Assembly: GCA_030528445.1 (NCBI GenBank)
Contig: JAUMYV010000017.1
Span: forward strand, 1 to 35,795
Length of the DNA: 35,795 nt
Origin: Porphyromonadaceae bacterium
Lineage (GTDB): Bacteria; Bacteroidota; Bacteroidia; Bacteroidales; Porphyromonadaceae
Direction: 5' to 3'
The notes under the pieces: generated by a model
Database searches by the model: none
Seen by the model: only the letters and a program-made list of their open reading frames with translations
What the model was told of the DNA's origin: nothing
Program-made: the position numbers and the translations under genes
Shown: positions 1-8,073 of the stretch, one piece after another
Layout: every line of letters starts with the position of its first letter
Position numbering within the stretch: position 1 is the stretch's first letter

Positions 1-611
1 CGTAGGTATGTAACCACCAGCATGAGTATTACCGCAATAGTTATACCGATACCGATTGGCTTACTGTAGCTCATGACCGTAGGGATCAACTGATCCTCTG
101 GCACGATATGCCCTAGGTAGTAGCCTAGGGCTGCAAGGATGATATTCCAGACGCCAGCACCAATGGTCGTATAGAGCAGAAAAGGCATCAGCTTCATACC
201 CGATAGTCCCGCAGGGATAGAGATGAGCTGACGAATCCCTGGGATCAGACGCCCCACAAGGGTAGAGGTCGCACCATTTTTCTGGAAGTAAGCCTCGGCC
301 TGCTCCACTTTCTCGCGACTAAGCAGGCACATACGCCCCCATTTACTCTCGGCGAAGCGATAAACGAGCGGACGGCCTAGGTAGCGCGCTAGATAGTAGT
401 TCACAAGCGCCCCAACGTTGGAGCCGAGAGTCGCAGCCAATACGACTAACACGACGTTCATCTTGCCATTCGCTGCTAGATAGGCAGCAGGTGGCACGAC
501 GACCTCGCTCGGGAAGGGGATGAAGGAGCTCTCAATCGCCATCAGTACCGCTACCCAAAAGTAATTGAGGTGATGCAGGATCTCTTGAATAAACTCTAAT
601 GATTCGAGCAT
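1..611 (-). CDS. DedA family membrane protein (partial, C-terminus off the window)
   Basis: This gene enters from the left edge; about 203 residues are visible from the ATG at 611. The protein has the DedA/SNARE-associated (VTT) layout: a hydrophobic N-terminus, then an IESSFIPFPSE segment near residue 24, then the signature GRLIPGIRQLISIPAG around residues 130-145, followed by hydrophobic helices. DedA proteins are inner-membrane proteins; members have been linked to undecaprenyl-phosphate or phospholipid translocation and to membrane homeostasis. The specific substrate here is unknown. It starts 19 bp after glnS ends on the same strand, so the two are probably co-transcribed. The family call is firm, the function is not. 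Confidence 0.88.
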   Translation of the reverse strand, partial: MLESLEFIQEILHHLNYFWVAVLMAIESSFIPFPSEVVVPPAAYLAANGKMNVVLVVLAATLGSNVGALVNYYLARYLGRPLVYRFAESKWGRMCLLSREKVEQAEAYFQKNGATSTLVGRLIPGIRQLISIPAGLSGMKLMPFLLYTTIGAGVWNIILAALGYYLGHIVPEDQLIPTVMSYSKPIGIGITIAVILMLVVTYL

Positions 612-630
612 AAGTTTGGAGATGCTTAGA

Positions 631-2331
631 TTACTTATTTACCTTCTTCCAAGTATCTTTCAGCCCAACTGTACGGTTGAAGATAGGGCGCTCTGGCGTG
701 CTATCCTTATCTAGACAGAAGTAGCCAATGCGCTGGAACTGGTAGGACTCCCCTAGCTTGGCCTCTGTAAAGAATGGCTCGATGCGGCAGCGTGTGAGCA
801 CCTTGAGGCTATCGGGATTAATCAGCTCCGCTAGCGTCTTATCCTTGACTGCAGAGGGGTCTTCGTCCGTGAAGAGGCGATCGTAGAGACGTACCTCGGC
901 CTCTACACTATCGGCACAGGACACCCAGTGGATAGTTCCCTTGACCTTACGGTTAGCCTCGGGCATACCGCTCAGCGTCTGTGGGTCGTACTCGGCATAG
1001 ACCTCTACCACATTACCCTCAGCGTCCTTCTTGCAACCTGTACACTTGACGATGTAGGCGCTCTTGAGGCGCACCTCCTGCCCAGGGGTCATACGGAAGT
1101 ATTTCTTAGGCGCATCCTCCATAAAGTCTTCGCGCTCTATGAAGAGCTCACGGCGGAAGGTAATCTGGTGATGGCCTGCACGCTCATCCTCGGGATTATT
1201 GAGGAAGTCCATCTCCTCTGCCTTATCCTCGGGATAGTTGGTGATGACGAGCTTCACAGGGTCGAGCACAGCCGAACCACGTAGAGCGTGCTTGTTGAGG
1301 TCTTCGCGCACGGAGTGCTCTAGCAAAGCCACATCAATAATCCCATCGTACTTGGTATAGCCTATCTTGTCGATGAAACTACGGATTGAAGCAGGCGTAT
1401 AGCCGCGACGACGGAAGCCACAGATTGTAGGCATACGTGGGTCGTCCCAGCCACTGACCAGCCCCTCCTGCACGAGCTGCAACAGCTTGCGCTTACTCAT
1501 CATCGTATAGGTTAGGTTCAGACGGTTAAACTCAAACTGGCGTGGGCGATATTCGCTATCTGCAGGCTTGAGTAGGTCGATGAAGTAGTCATAGAGCGGA
1601 CGATGTACCTCAAACTCTAGAGTACAAATCGAGTGCGTTACACCCTCGAAGTAATCACTCTGCCCATGGGCGAAGTCGTACATCGGATAGACGTGCCACT
1701 TGTGCCCGGTACGGTGGTGTGGGTGCTTGATGATTCGGTAGATGATTGGATCACGGAAGTGCATATTGCTATGTGCCATGTCTATCTTGGCACGCAGAAT
1801 CATAGCCCCCTCCTCAAACTCGCCAGCATTCATGCGGCGAAAGAGCTCTAGGCTCTCCTCGGTGGGACGATCGCGGTAGGGGCTATTGACACCGGGGGTC
1901 GTAGGCGTCCCCTTCTGCTTGGCGATCTCCTCGGCACTCTGCTCATCAATGTAGGCATGCCCCTCTAGGATGAGGCGCTCGGCAAACTGATAGAGCTGCT
2001 CGAAGTAGTCGGAGGCGTAGTACACCTCTCCCCACTTGAAGCCCAGCCACTCAATGTCCTCACGGATAGCATCAACGTATTCGACATCTTCTTTGGCAGG
2101 GTTGGTGTCATCGAAGCGCAGGTTGCAGACCCCGCCGTATCTCTCGGCAATCCCGAAGTCCATACAGATGGCCTTAGCGTGGCCGATGTGTAGATAACCA
2201 TTGGGCTCTGGTGGGAATCGCGTCTGCAGGCGACCACCATTCTTGCCTGCACAGAGGTCACTCTCGACAATCTGCTCAATGAAGTTGAGGCTCTTCTTGC
2301 TCTCTATTTCTTGCTCGGTTACTTCATTCAT
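631..2331 (-). CDS. glnS: Glutaminyl-tRNA synthetase
   Basis: This is a class I aminoacyl-tRNA synthetase that charges tRNA-Gln with glutamine in the cytoplasm. The Rossmann signature PPEPNGYLHIGHAKA contains HIGH at residues 48-51, and the KMSKS-type loop reads MMSKRK at 277-282. The remaining C-terminal half matches the anticodon-binding beta-barrels. At 566 residues it is close to the E. coli enzyme (about 554). Having GlnRS means this organism need not make Gln-tRNA through the GatCAB transamidation route. The ATG at 2331 is the only sensible start, since HIGH lies the usual distance downstream. A tRNA-Gln gene also lies in this window at 32593-32663, unlinked. The DedA gene follows 19 bp downstream. 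Confidence 0.97.
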   Translation of the reverse strand: MNEVTEQEIESKKSLNFIEQIVESDLCAGKNGGRLQTRFPPEPNGYLHIGHAKAICMDFGIAERYGGVCNLRFDDTNPAKEDVEYVDAIREDIEWLGFKWGEVYYASDYFEQLYQFAERLILEGHAYIDEQSAEEIAKQKGTPTTPGVNSPYRDRPTEESLELFRRMNAGEFEEGAMILRAKIDMAHSNMHFRDPIIYRIIKHPHHRTGHKWHVYPMYDFAHGQSDYFEGVTHSICTLEFEVHRPLYDYFIDLLKPADSEYRPRQFEFNRLNLTYTMMSKRKLLQLVQEGLVSGWDDPRMPTICGFRRRGYTPASIRSFIDKIGYTKYDGIIDVALLEHSVREDLNKHALRGSAVLDPVKLVITNYPEDKAEEMDFLNNPEDERAGHHQITFRRELFIEREDFMEDAPKKYFRMTPGQEVRLKSAYIVKCTGCKKDAEGNVVEVYAEYDPQTLSGMPEANRKVKGTIHWVSCADSVEAEVRLYDRLFTDEDPSAVKDKTLAELINPDSLKVLTRCRIEPFFTEAKLGESYQFQRIGYFCLDKDSTPERPIFNRTVGLKDTWKKVNK

Positions 2332-2411
2332 AATCTATACTATATTGTAGTCTTACTCATTTTAGTTAGGCTAACCAATGGTTCAGTATCCGATTGGTCA
2401 AATTTGGGACA

Positions 2412-2419
2412 CAAAGTTA
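2412..2419 (-). promoter_or_regulatory. Possible -7 element for glnS
   Basis: On the minus strand the sequence reads TAACTTTG, a full match to the Bacteroidota -7 consensus TAnnTTTG, about 80 bp before the glnS start. No TTG/TTTG -33 element is seen at 17-23 bp spacing, so the call rests on one box only. Confidence 0.35.
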
Positions 2420-2704
2420 CACATTTACGCTCGATTACCTGCCTCCCCATGCCCGCTCTTGCTCATAGGATATGCTCGAAGACCAGATCCGTCATCAAAT
2501 GTCGCGACCCAAAGGGCAATCTCCATAGAACCAAATAGGACAAAGCCTCATTATTCGGCCTCGTCCTATGACTGTAACTAAATCAAACTCTATTCGGATC
2601 TATTGAGCGGAAAAACCCAGCAACTAAAACTAATACACATCTCCATACGACTCACTAACAATCAAACATTTATACAAACAAATAAAAAAACAAGCACATA
2701 TTTT

Positions 2705-2735
2705 TTTGAGTAAACGAAAAATACATTTAAATTTG
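2705..2735 (+). promoter_or_regulatory. Promoter (TTTG-N19-TAAATTTG) upstream of the peptide/lipoprotein locus
   Basis: TTTG at 2705-2708 and TAAATTTG at 2728-2735 are separated by 19 bp. Both match the sequence and spacing of the Bacteroidota primary sigma factor promoter. Transcription would start near 2742, leaving nearly 400 nt of leader before the small peptide gene at 3137. Confidence 0.6.
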
Positions 2736-2893
2736 CCAAATAATAGTCTGTGGATATTTAGGACAGTATTCATAAAGGAGGAGAATAGAACATTACGGTA
2801 TTCAGCAATAATGTAAATTATTTCTAATTCAAATTTCTTTTAACTAGAGACTAATAATGCATTAGATTTCTTTTACAATCCTAAAACATCCCT

Positions 2894-2959
2894 ATGATAT
2901 TAATGACGCTTCACGGCGGCACCGTTTGCTTTGCACTTTGTATCTGCAAGCGTTCCTAA
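2894..2959 (+). CDS. Possible 21-codon micro-ORF in the leader
   Basis: ATG to TAA encodes a 21-residue peptide containing GGTVCFALCICK, with three cysteines. The stop TAA at 2957-2959 directly abuts the ATG of a second micro-ORF. It lies about 150 nt after the predicted transcription start at 2742. No ribosome-binding site is evident and I know no homologue, so this may be chance. If real, it could be a leader peptide controlling the downstream genes. Confidence 0.2.
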   Translation: MILMTLHGGTVCFALCICKRS

Positions 2960-3040
2960 ATGTCGGCGTATTTTGTGGACTTTGATCATCGGCAAACTCA
3001 CTTGACCGATATGATGGAGGAGAGGACTACTCTCTATTGA
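2960..3040 (+). CDS. Possible 26-codon micro-ORF abutting the previous one
   Basis: ATG at 2960 follows the TAA of the preceding micro-ORF with no gap (TAAATG), an arrangement suited to translational coupling. It encodes a mostly polar 26-residue peptide beginning MSAYFVDFDH and stopping at TGA 3038-3040. Its composition is more protein-like than the AT-rich flanks. No family is recognised. It may instead be a remnant of a longer gene or a chance frame. Confidence 0.22.
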   Translation: MSAYFVDFDHRQTHLTDMMEERTTLY

Positions 3041-3136
3041 GTATTCTATCCACGCCCACATTAATCTTCTATATGAAATAGGATAAAAGGAGTATTGACT
3101 CTAATAATTTGATGAAATTCTAATTTGATGAGACTT

Positions 3137-3316
3137 ATGAAGAAAAAACAGATTTACGAACCACCTCTAGTCAACGAGATGAGGTTCGGACTGGGTGTAT
3201 CCCTGCTCTTTGAGTTCTCCGCAGAGGGAGATTATATAGAATGGGGAGATGACTACAAGGATTCTGGAGGTGGCGGTTCGTCGGCAGAGATTTGGACTCC
3301 TGGAGGTGTCGTATAG
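3137..3316 (+). CDS. Small Gly-rich peptide of a Bacteroidota short-peptide type, function unknown
   Basis: The product is 59 residues if translation starts at ATG 3137 (MKKKQIYEPPLV). ATG 3128 and TTG 3125 are in frame, but the Lys-rich start at 3137 resembles other short Bacteroidota peptides that open with a basic run followed by a Y-x-x-P motif. The middle is hydrophobic (GLGVSLLFEFSAEG); the tail is acidic, then Gly/Ser-rich (DSGGGGSS), ending TPGGVV. There is no convincing cleavable signal peptide, no transmembrane segment and no cysteine. It lies 125 bp upstream of the first of two fimbrillin-like lipoprotein genes on the same strand, so it probably belongs to that locus. Function is unknown; a secreted signal or a modified-peptide precursor is conceivable, but no modification enzyme is nearby. 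Confidence 0.65.
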   Translation: MKKKQIYEPPLVNEMRFGLGVSLLFEFSAEGDYIEWGDDYKDSGGGGSSAEIWTPGGVV

Positions 3317-3441
3317 AGCCTCGCTACCCAAATCAACAATGGACTAAATATTATTCAAGACCACCCGATGTACTCCTAGCGCCATCATCTATCCTAGGTC
3401 ACATATGGTGTCTGCTTAATTAAATTACTACGATACAAAAG

Positions 3442-4563
3442 ATGAACAGTAAAAAGATATTTACCCTATTGCTCGCCTTAGGACTACTGTGGTCCTGCGA
3501 CAAGAAAAAGGATGAACCTCAACAGTCATCTGAGGGCTTCTCTCTCGAAGCAGAAGCTGATGCTGATGCACTCGGACTAAAAGGCCTGCGTGGAGCTTTC
3601 CAGTTCGATGTTAAGGATAGAGTGAAACTCAAGATGGTGCCCAAGGTGGAGTCTTTCAAGACCCATGCATTCTTTAGGCATAGACTAAAGCCTGATGTTT
3701 TGGGTTATGCTGAGATAAACTGGACAATATCCGATTATGATGCTACGACCAACAAAGTGAAGCTGAAATTCAGAACCAAGAATCTCAAGGTTGAGAAGAT
3801 TGGCCCCAGCTACAACCCTGCTAATCAGGAATATCTGACCATAGTAGCCAACGAAGATGAAAACAATCCATACTGGTTCGTCGCTGGAGTCATGGGAGCA
3901 CCCGACAGTTGGGTTAATAAAAAAACAGGACGAGTACACTTCAAGGCTATGCCAACGGCCTCTGAAGGGAGCAAAGCTGATGGCGACAAAGAAATTTCCC
4001 AAGAAATCCATGCTCCTCTGCTGAGTACATTCACACAGATTCAGCCTGACTTCCGATCCAACCCAAAGAATCTCAAAAAGGGACGAATCCACAAGTGGAG
4101 ATTCCTTGCTAGGGGTATGATGATTAGGATTCGCCTAGACAATGACACTGATATCAATCTCAACAATGCCCCCATACGCCTAAGCTCTACAGACAACAGC
4201 TTGGTAGGAGATGCCCAAATTGGCTTCTCTAGCACTGACGTGCCACGAGTAGATCTCCTGAGCGAAAAGTCTAGCCCTAAGTTTATCTTCGACACGAGCA
4301 AGCCTCCTACACTCAAGATTACGCAGCCCAAAGGGAAGCAAGATGTTACCCACATGCTCTGGGCAATAAGTAAAAACAGCAACAATCAGACCCCTCCTGG
4401 AGTGCGAGCATTCATCACACCTAGCCCAAGTATAGGAGAAAAACCACTAGGAAGACAAGGGGTAGCCTACGGCACTCCAGAATATAACCTCGAGACAAAG
4501 ATTGTGATGAAGAATAACACCTCTTGGTTGATGGAAGTAGAAATCTTCATACCGAAGCCCTAG
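3442..4563 (+). CDS. Fimbrillin-like surface lipoprotein
   Basis: The 373-residue protein begins with a lipoprotein signal peptide whose lipobox LLWSC puts the lipidated cysteine at residue 19, followed by a charged, flexible stretch. The mature part looks all-beta. It shares its plan with the next gene: an opening strand (FQFDV / LEFDVD), then FKTHAFF / FDTHAYF, then LGYAEINW / LGYARLKW, then a second sandwich ending in a strand typical of fimbrillins. In Porphyromonas and relatives such lipoproteins are exported, matured by Rgp-type proteases and assembled into type V pili or act as anchor or accessory subunits. I infer a pilus-related or adhesin role; no specific subunit (FimA, FimB, Mfa) can be assigned. 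It is 260 bp from its paralogue. Confidence 0.7.
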   Translation: MNSKKIFTLLLALGLLWSCDKKKDEPQQSSEGFSLEAEADADALGLKGLRGAFQFDVKDRVKLKMVPKVESFKTHAFFRHRLKPDVLGYAEINWTISDYDATTNKVKLKFRTKNLKVEKIGPSYNPANQEYLTIVANEDENNPYWFVAGVMGAPDSWVNKKTGRVHFKAMPTASEGSKADGDKEISQEIHAPLLSTFTQIQPDFRSNPKNLKKGRIHKWRFLARGMMIRIRLDNDTDINLNNAPIRLSSTDNSLVGDAQIGFSSTDVPRVDLLSEKSSPKFIFDTSKPPTLKITQPKGKQDVTHMLWAISKNSNNQTPPGVRAFITPSPSIGEKPLGRQGVAYGTPEYNLETKIVMKNNTSWLMEVEIFIPKP

Positions 4564-4823
4564 AGTTTACTTAAGTTCGAATGTATATCAAAAAGGGGCT
4601 GTAACCAAACATCAGTCTGGATACAACGCCTCTGTGTATGGATACCCAATATAGTTTTCTATCCCTAATGTAATGAAAGTAGGAGCCCCAAGACCCTACG
4701 GACAGACTCTGCGACACTCATACACTTGTAGGGAGGAGTCTAGTCGAGAGAGGTGAGACAGAGTATGAACCTAGAGATCTGGAGCTCCTGCGTATCAATA
4801 ATTAACTCAAAAAACAAAAAATC
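4564..4823 (+). other. Gap between the two lipoprotein genes with a decayed terminator-type repeat
   Basis: Just after the first lipoprotein gene, AAAAAGGGGCTGTAACCAAA (about 4590-4609) resembles the left arm of the GGGGCTGTGGCAAA hairpin found at other gene ends here. The right arm (about TGGATACAACGCC) is poorly matched. It looks like a decayed copy and possibly a weak terminator. The rest of the gap holds no gene; A-rich sequence precedes the next ATG, as is usual for Bacteroidota translation starts. Confidence 0.4.
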
Positions 4824-6824
4824 ATGAAACTAAAAAAGTACTTTGCCTATGCGGCTGTGCTTCTCGGGGTATTTGCCTCCTCGTGTACTCAGATGGATGA
4901 CCTGCTGACCACGGAGAGCAATATCGTCGAAGGAGCTACAACACCACGAATCACAGCTACCCTGACTCTAGGGGAGTTTAGGGCTCTTGAGTTTGATGTG
5001 GACGGAGAAGAGCTGAACCTCACCTCAAATTCAGACAACTTCGATACTCACGCCTACTTCTACAACTCTACAAAAAAGCTACTTGGCTACGCTCGCCTAA
5101 AATGGATTGCACAACCACAGGGCAATGGGGTCTACAATCTTACGCTACGCAACCCAGACGATCTCAAAGTAGAAATCATCGATGGGGGAAATGGTTATCG
5201 ACAAGTAAGACCTAGAGATGGTTGGTATATTACAGGGCTTGCTGGCGGAGGCATACTCTCTAGTGACAAAAAAAGCATTTCTTTCCCAGACAATATCGAC
5301 CAGCCAAGAGGGCGTATACTTGCACCTCTATCTTTCCCATGGAGCAAGTACGACAATGATGAAATCAGTGTCCACTTCAAGCCTCTTGGTGTGATTATCA
5401 GACCTATAGTGATAAATAACACAAATGAACCGCTCAAAGCAATATCTCAGATAGAGAGCGATGGTCTGAGCAACAAGGGAACCTTTGATATCTCTGCAAG
5501 TATCGCGGAGAGTAGCTTCAATAGTAGGCAACACCTGCCATGGACCTTTGAGTGGGAGAAGCAAGGCAAGCCTGCACCAGCATTATCTCGCACACCCTTT
5601 AGCGTTTCTCAAGGAGCGCAAACCTCTCAAACTTACCTAACTTGGGGGATGGTGTACACGGAGCCTACGCAGAACTACAAGGTACGCATTTCAGAATCTA
5701 CCGACCGATACTACCTCAAGAAATCAACAGGTGTGACATTCAACGAGCACCTAAGCCTAAAGAATGGGGTTCACTACATCTTTGACCTCCTGCTCAAGAT
5801 CGAGAAGCCTATCACACCACCCGTAACGCCTCCAGATGTATCCATCAACCAGAATGACAACCTCGTTGGATGCTGGATGCAAGGTAACCTTAAGGCTACA
5901 GGAGTCTTAGGCGTGTATCCTGGACTATTCCGCCCACGCCTGCGCCCAGGTATATGGATGGACGAAGGTAATCCTCGCAGCATTCACCACGATGACAACT
6001 CTTACTTCAGCTGGACGGGCATCAACACACTGCTAGCAAACAGCCAAGTAGTATTGGAAAAGTTTAGAAATACTTACCTCCCTAGTGCATACGAGTTCGC
6101 TCAGCTCTTCCCCAATCCAACCAACAACGTCAAGTGTATTAACTTCGGTGCTGGTGCGGGGCATAGAGAAATCTCAGTCAATGAGAGAGTCGCTCTAGGT
6201 GGCTACTATGGTAGTTACCAAGAGTACAAGGCAACCTATAAGTCTACTGCTAGCAGAGTAGTATATGCACTACGCCACGTCGGCCATGACAATAAGTATC
6301 GCTCAGCATTCCGCTACGAACTCCAAAAAGATCTCTCTGGAGCAGGTCTTGTCATCAAAGTACAAGTGTATCACTTGGGGGCAAAGGGAGATGTCACTAT
6401 GGCACAAATCTCAGACGAGGCTTGGTGGAGACGCCATCAAGATGCTAGAGTGATTTACTTCTCTACCCCTGGCTATGCGAACCTATCAGGTAGCAGATAC
6501 ATCGGAGGCTCCCCTGAGATTGCGGACGGCAACTTCTACGGACTGGAAGATCCTCACAATATTAGGAATCGCTATAGAAGAGGAGGTCTGCTCAGACATA
6601 GAAGACTCCCTAGACCCGGATACCAACAACCTACAATTCTAGAGTGTGGCCGAAGCGGTTACTACTGGTCCAGTACTGCCAACGGAGCCTATGGCCTTAA
6701 ATTTACTTCTGGCGGTTCGGGCTATCACAGATCAGACGAGAGTGTCTTCATACAGGTGGGACGCATTGACAATAGCCAACCTTACTACGGCTACACAGTA
6801 CGTCTGAAGAGAAGTTGCCGATAG
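4824..6824 (+). CDS. Fimbrillin-like lipoprotein with C-terminal FISUMP/DUF1566-like domain
   Basis: This 666-residue protein starts with a lipoprotein signal peptide (lipobox FASSC, Cys21). Residues of about 45-330 are a fimbrillin-like pair of beta-sandwich domains paralogous to the previous gene, closing with HYIFDLLLKIEKP. A proline-rich linker PITPPVTPP (about 333-341) leads to a C-terminal region of about 320 residues. That region carries WMDEG, YLPSAYEFAQLFP and, from about residue 612, GYYWSSTANGAYGLKF, ending in TVRLKRSCR. This is the pattern of Fibrobacter succinogenes major paralogous (FISUMP) and DUF1566 domains, which are related to C-type-lectin-like folds. I infer a surface adhesin or pilus-tip protein, with the C-terminal domain as the binding module. 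It lacks a type IX sorting domain. A strong hairpin follows at 6871-6923. Confidence 0.7.
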   Translation: MKLKKYFAYAAVLLGVFASSCTQMDDLLTTESNIVEGATTPRITATLTLGEFRALEFDVDGEELNLTSNSDNFDTHAYFYNSTKKLLGYARLKWIAQPQGNGVYNLTLRNPDDLKVEIIDGGNGYRQVRPRDGWYITGLAGGGILSSDKKSISFPDNIDQPRGRILAPLSFPWSKYDNDEISVHFKPLGVIIRPIVINNTNEPLKAISQIESDGLSNKGTFDISASIAESSFNSRQHLPWTFEWEKQGKPAPALSRTPFSVSQGAQTSQTYLTWGMVYTEPTQNYKVRISESTDRYYLKKSTGVTFNEHLSLKNGVHYIFDLLLKIEKPITPPVTPPDVSINQNDNLVGCWMQGNLKATGVLGVYPGLFRPRLRPGIWMDEGNPRSIHHDDNSYFSWTGINTLLANSQVVLEKFRNTYLPSAYEFAQLFPNPTNNVKCINFGAGAGHREISVNERVALGGYYGSYQEYKATYKSTASRVVYALRHVGHDNKYRSAFRYELQKDLSGAGLVIKVQVYHLGAKGDVTMAQISDEAWWRRHQDARVIYFSTPGYANLSGSRYIGGSPEIADGNFYGLEDPHNIRNRYRRGGLLRHRRLPRPGYQQPTILECGRSGYYWSSTANGAYGLKFTSGGSGYHRSDESVFIQVGRIDNSQPYYGYTVRLKRSCR

Positions 6825-6842
6825 AGCAGGACAATTTAACCC

Positions 6843-6862
6843 GACTAGAATAAAATCTAGTC
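6843..6862. terminator. Small hairpin after the second lipoprotein gene
   Basis: GACTAGA and TCTAGTC form a perfect 7-bp stem around the A-rich loop ATAAAA, 18 bp after the lipoprotein stop codon. It may act with the much larger hairpin that follows. Confidence 0.35.
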
Positions 6863-6870
6863 ACTGCATG

Positions 6871-6923
6871 CTACCCAATGGGGCTGTGTCAAAATCAGGT
6901 TTTGGCACAGCCCCATTGGGTAG
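6871..6923. terminator. Bidirectional terminator hairpin between convergent genes
   Basis: A 24-bp stem, CTACCCAATGGGGCTGTG... pairing with ...CACAGCCCCATTGGGTAG, has a single G-T-type mismatch and a 5-nt loop. It lies between the lipoprotein gene (plus) and apbE (minus), so it can stop transcription from both sides. The stem contains the GGGGCTGTG/CACAGCCCC core of the dispersed repeat family (copy E). Confidence 0.75.
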
Positions 6924-6946
6924 CTCAGAATACGCAAAATGCAAGG
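6871..6946 (-). repeat. Dispersed repeat, copy E (inverted orientation)
   Basis: The hairpin 6871-6923 is followed at 6924-6946 by CTCAGAATACGCAAAATGC and then AAGG. Read on the minus strand this is CCTTGCATTTTGCGTATTCTGAG, almost the same as copy D at 35729-35749 and copy A at 26833-26854. The CATTCTGA core and the hairpin are closer together here than in copies B to D. Confidence 0.65.
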
Positions 6947-7021
6947 ATTGGGTAAGAGTCGAGAGCAGAGCGGGAATTTACCAGCTATGACGAGACGAGC
7001 AATCGTGCGGGAGAATTGGCC

Positions 7022-8068
7022 TTAGGGCTCCTCGACGACGAGATTACGAAATCCGTCGCTCATGATGGTACGGAAGTTTTCGTCTTGCCCCGAGAGGATA
7101 AGCAGATAGTCGACATCAGGGAACTGGGCAATAAACTCAGGAATCTGAGCGGAGCTCATCGTCATACAAGCCGTAGCAAGTCCGTCTGCCATCATACAAG
7201 AGGGAGCAATGATCGTTGCACTCAGCACATCGGTCTGTATTGGATAACCTGTATGGGGGTTAATCGTATGAGCAACCTTTTTGCCATTAAGAATCCTAAA
7301 GTTGCGGTAGTTGCCTGAGGTTGCAAGGCCTCCCTCAGGGCGATCTAGCTCCACGATGAGCTGCAGATCCTGCATCATACCCATCGCATCTTCAATCGGC
7401 TTGTTGATGCCAACTCGCCAAGGCTTACCATTGGGATTAAGCCCACGAAAGGCAATTTCTCCACCAAGCTCCACCATATAGTTCTTGACCCCTTGCCCTT
7501 TAAGCACTTGAGCCAAAAGATCTGCGCAGTACCCCTTGGAGATAGAGGAAAAGTCGAATATCATGCGAGGATCACTCTTAATCAAGCTATCTCCAGAGAG
7601 GCGAACACCCTGATACCCTACAAACTGCTTGAGACTATCAATAATCTGATCCGTAATAGGCAACGACGAGTCAAAGCCGAAACCCCAAGCATTAATAAGA
7701 GGAGAGCAAGTAACGTCATAGCTCCCTTCGCTGGCCTTGGAGATTGCCCTAGAAGCTTGCCAAACATGCCTAAGCATCGAGTCTGTCTGAAAGGATTGAT
7801 TGCGATTGATTGCGGCGATGAGGCTGGTAGAGTCAAAGGGATTTAGCGACTGACTAAAAAGTCTGAAAGTGGAGTCTACCAATGCACTATAATCTGCCTG
7901 CTGGTCGTACTTGATTTGGTAAAAGGTGTGAAACACCTCCCCCTTAAGGACAGAATATTTATCTTCCCTCGAGGCACTTCGATGATCTAGGTAGTATTTC
8001 ACTCCTACCACCAATAGAGCAAGGGCTAGCACCGAATAGGCAATAATGTTTCGTAGTTTTGAGGTCAT
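7022..8068 (-). CDS. apbE: FAD:protein FMN transferase (ApbE family)
   Basis: ApbE attaches FMN covalently to a Thr/Ser of target proteins such as the RnfG/NqrC-type subunits of redox complexes, using FAD as donor, outside the cytoplasmic membrane. The 348-residue protein has an N-terminal hydrophobic segment (about 9-26) without a lipobox, so it is probably membrane-anchored and faces the periplasm. Family motifs are ISKGY (176-180), ELGGEI (200-205), HTINPHTGYP (267-276) and a Mg-site aspartate in MMADGLATA (D295). It is the last gene of the operon starting at 12228 and begins 5 bp after the glycosyltransferase stop. No Rnf/Nqr subunit is present in the window, so its substrate must be encoded elsewhere. 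Confidence 0.92.
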   Translation of the reverse strand: MTSKLRNIIAYSVLALALLVVGVKYYLDHRSASREDKYSVLKGEVFHTFYQIKYDQQADYSALVDSTFRLFSQSLNPFDSTSLIAAINRNQSFQTDSMLRHVWQASRAISKASEGSYDVTCSPLINAWGFGFDSSLPITDQIIDSLKQFVGYQGVRLSGDSLIKSDPRMIFDFSSISKGYCADLLAQVLKGQGVKNYMVELGGEIAFRGLNPNGKPWRVGINKPIEDAMGMMQDLQLIVELDRPEGGLATSGNYRNFRILNGKKVAHTINPHTGYPIQTDVLSATIIAPSCMMADGLATACMTMSSAQIPEFIAQFPDVDYLLILSGQDENFRTIMSDGFRNLVVEEP

Positions 8069-8073
8069 AAGGC

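Larger units (their letters stand above)
2332..3136. other. Long intergenic/leader region between glnS and the small peptide gene
   Basis: About 800 bp without a convincing long gene. The part near glnS holds that gene's likely promoter. The middle (about 2630-2880) is very AT-rich and carries a good rightward promoter at 2705-2735 and a strong AAGGAGGAG Shine-Dalgarno-like stretch at about 2776-2784 that has no ATG, GTG or TTG start at normal spacing. From about 2900 to 3010 the composition becomes GC-richer; two tiny reading frames abut there (2894-2959 and 2960-3040). The region could be a structured leader RNA for the downstream surface-protein genes. Apparent reading frames at 2311-2581 look like chance. 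Confidence 0.5.

Noticed and set aside
2311-2581. Two overlapping plus-strand reading frames of 67-75 codons upstream of glnS
   Set aside because: They cross the glnS start and its promoter region, have no recognisable family and low-complexity, non-coding-like composition.
6900-6920. Sigma-54 -24/-12 promoter suggested by TTGGCACAG near rpoN-bearing genome
   Set aside because: No GC at the required -12 spacing; the sequence is the arm of the terminator hairpin.
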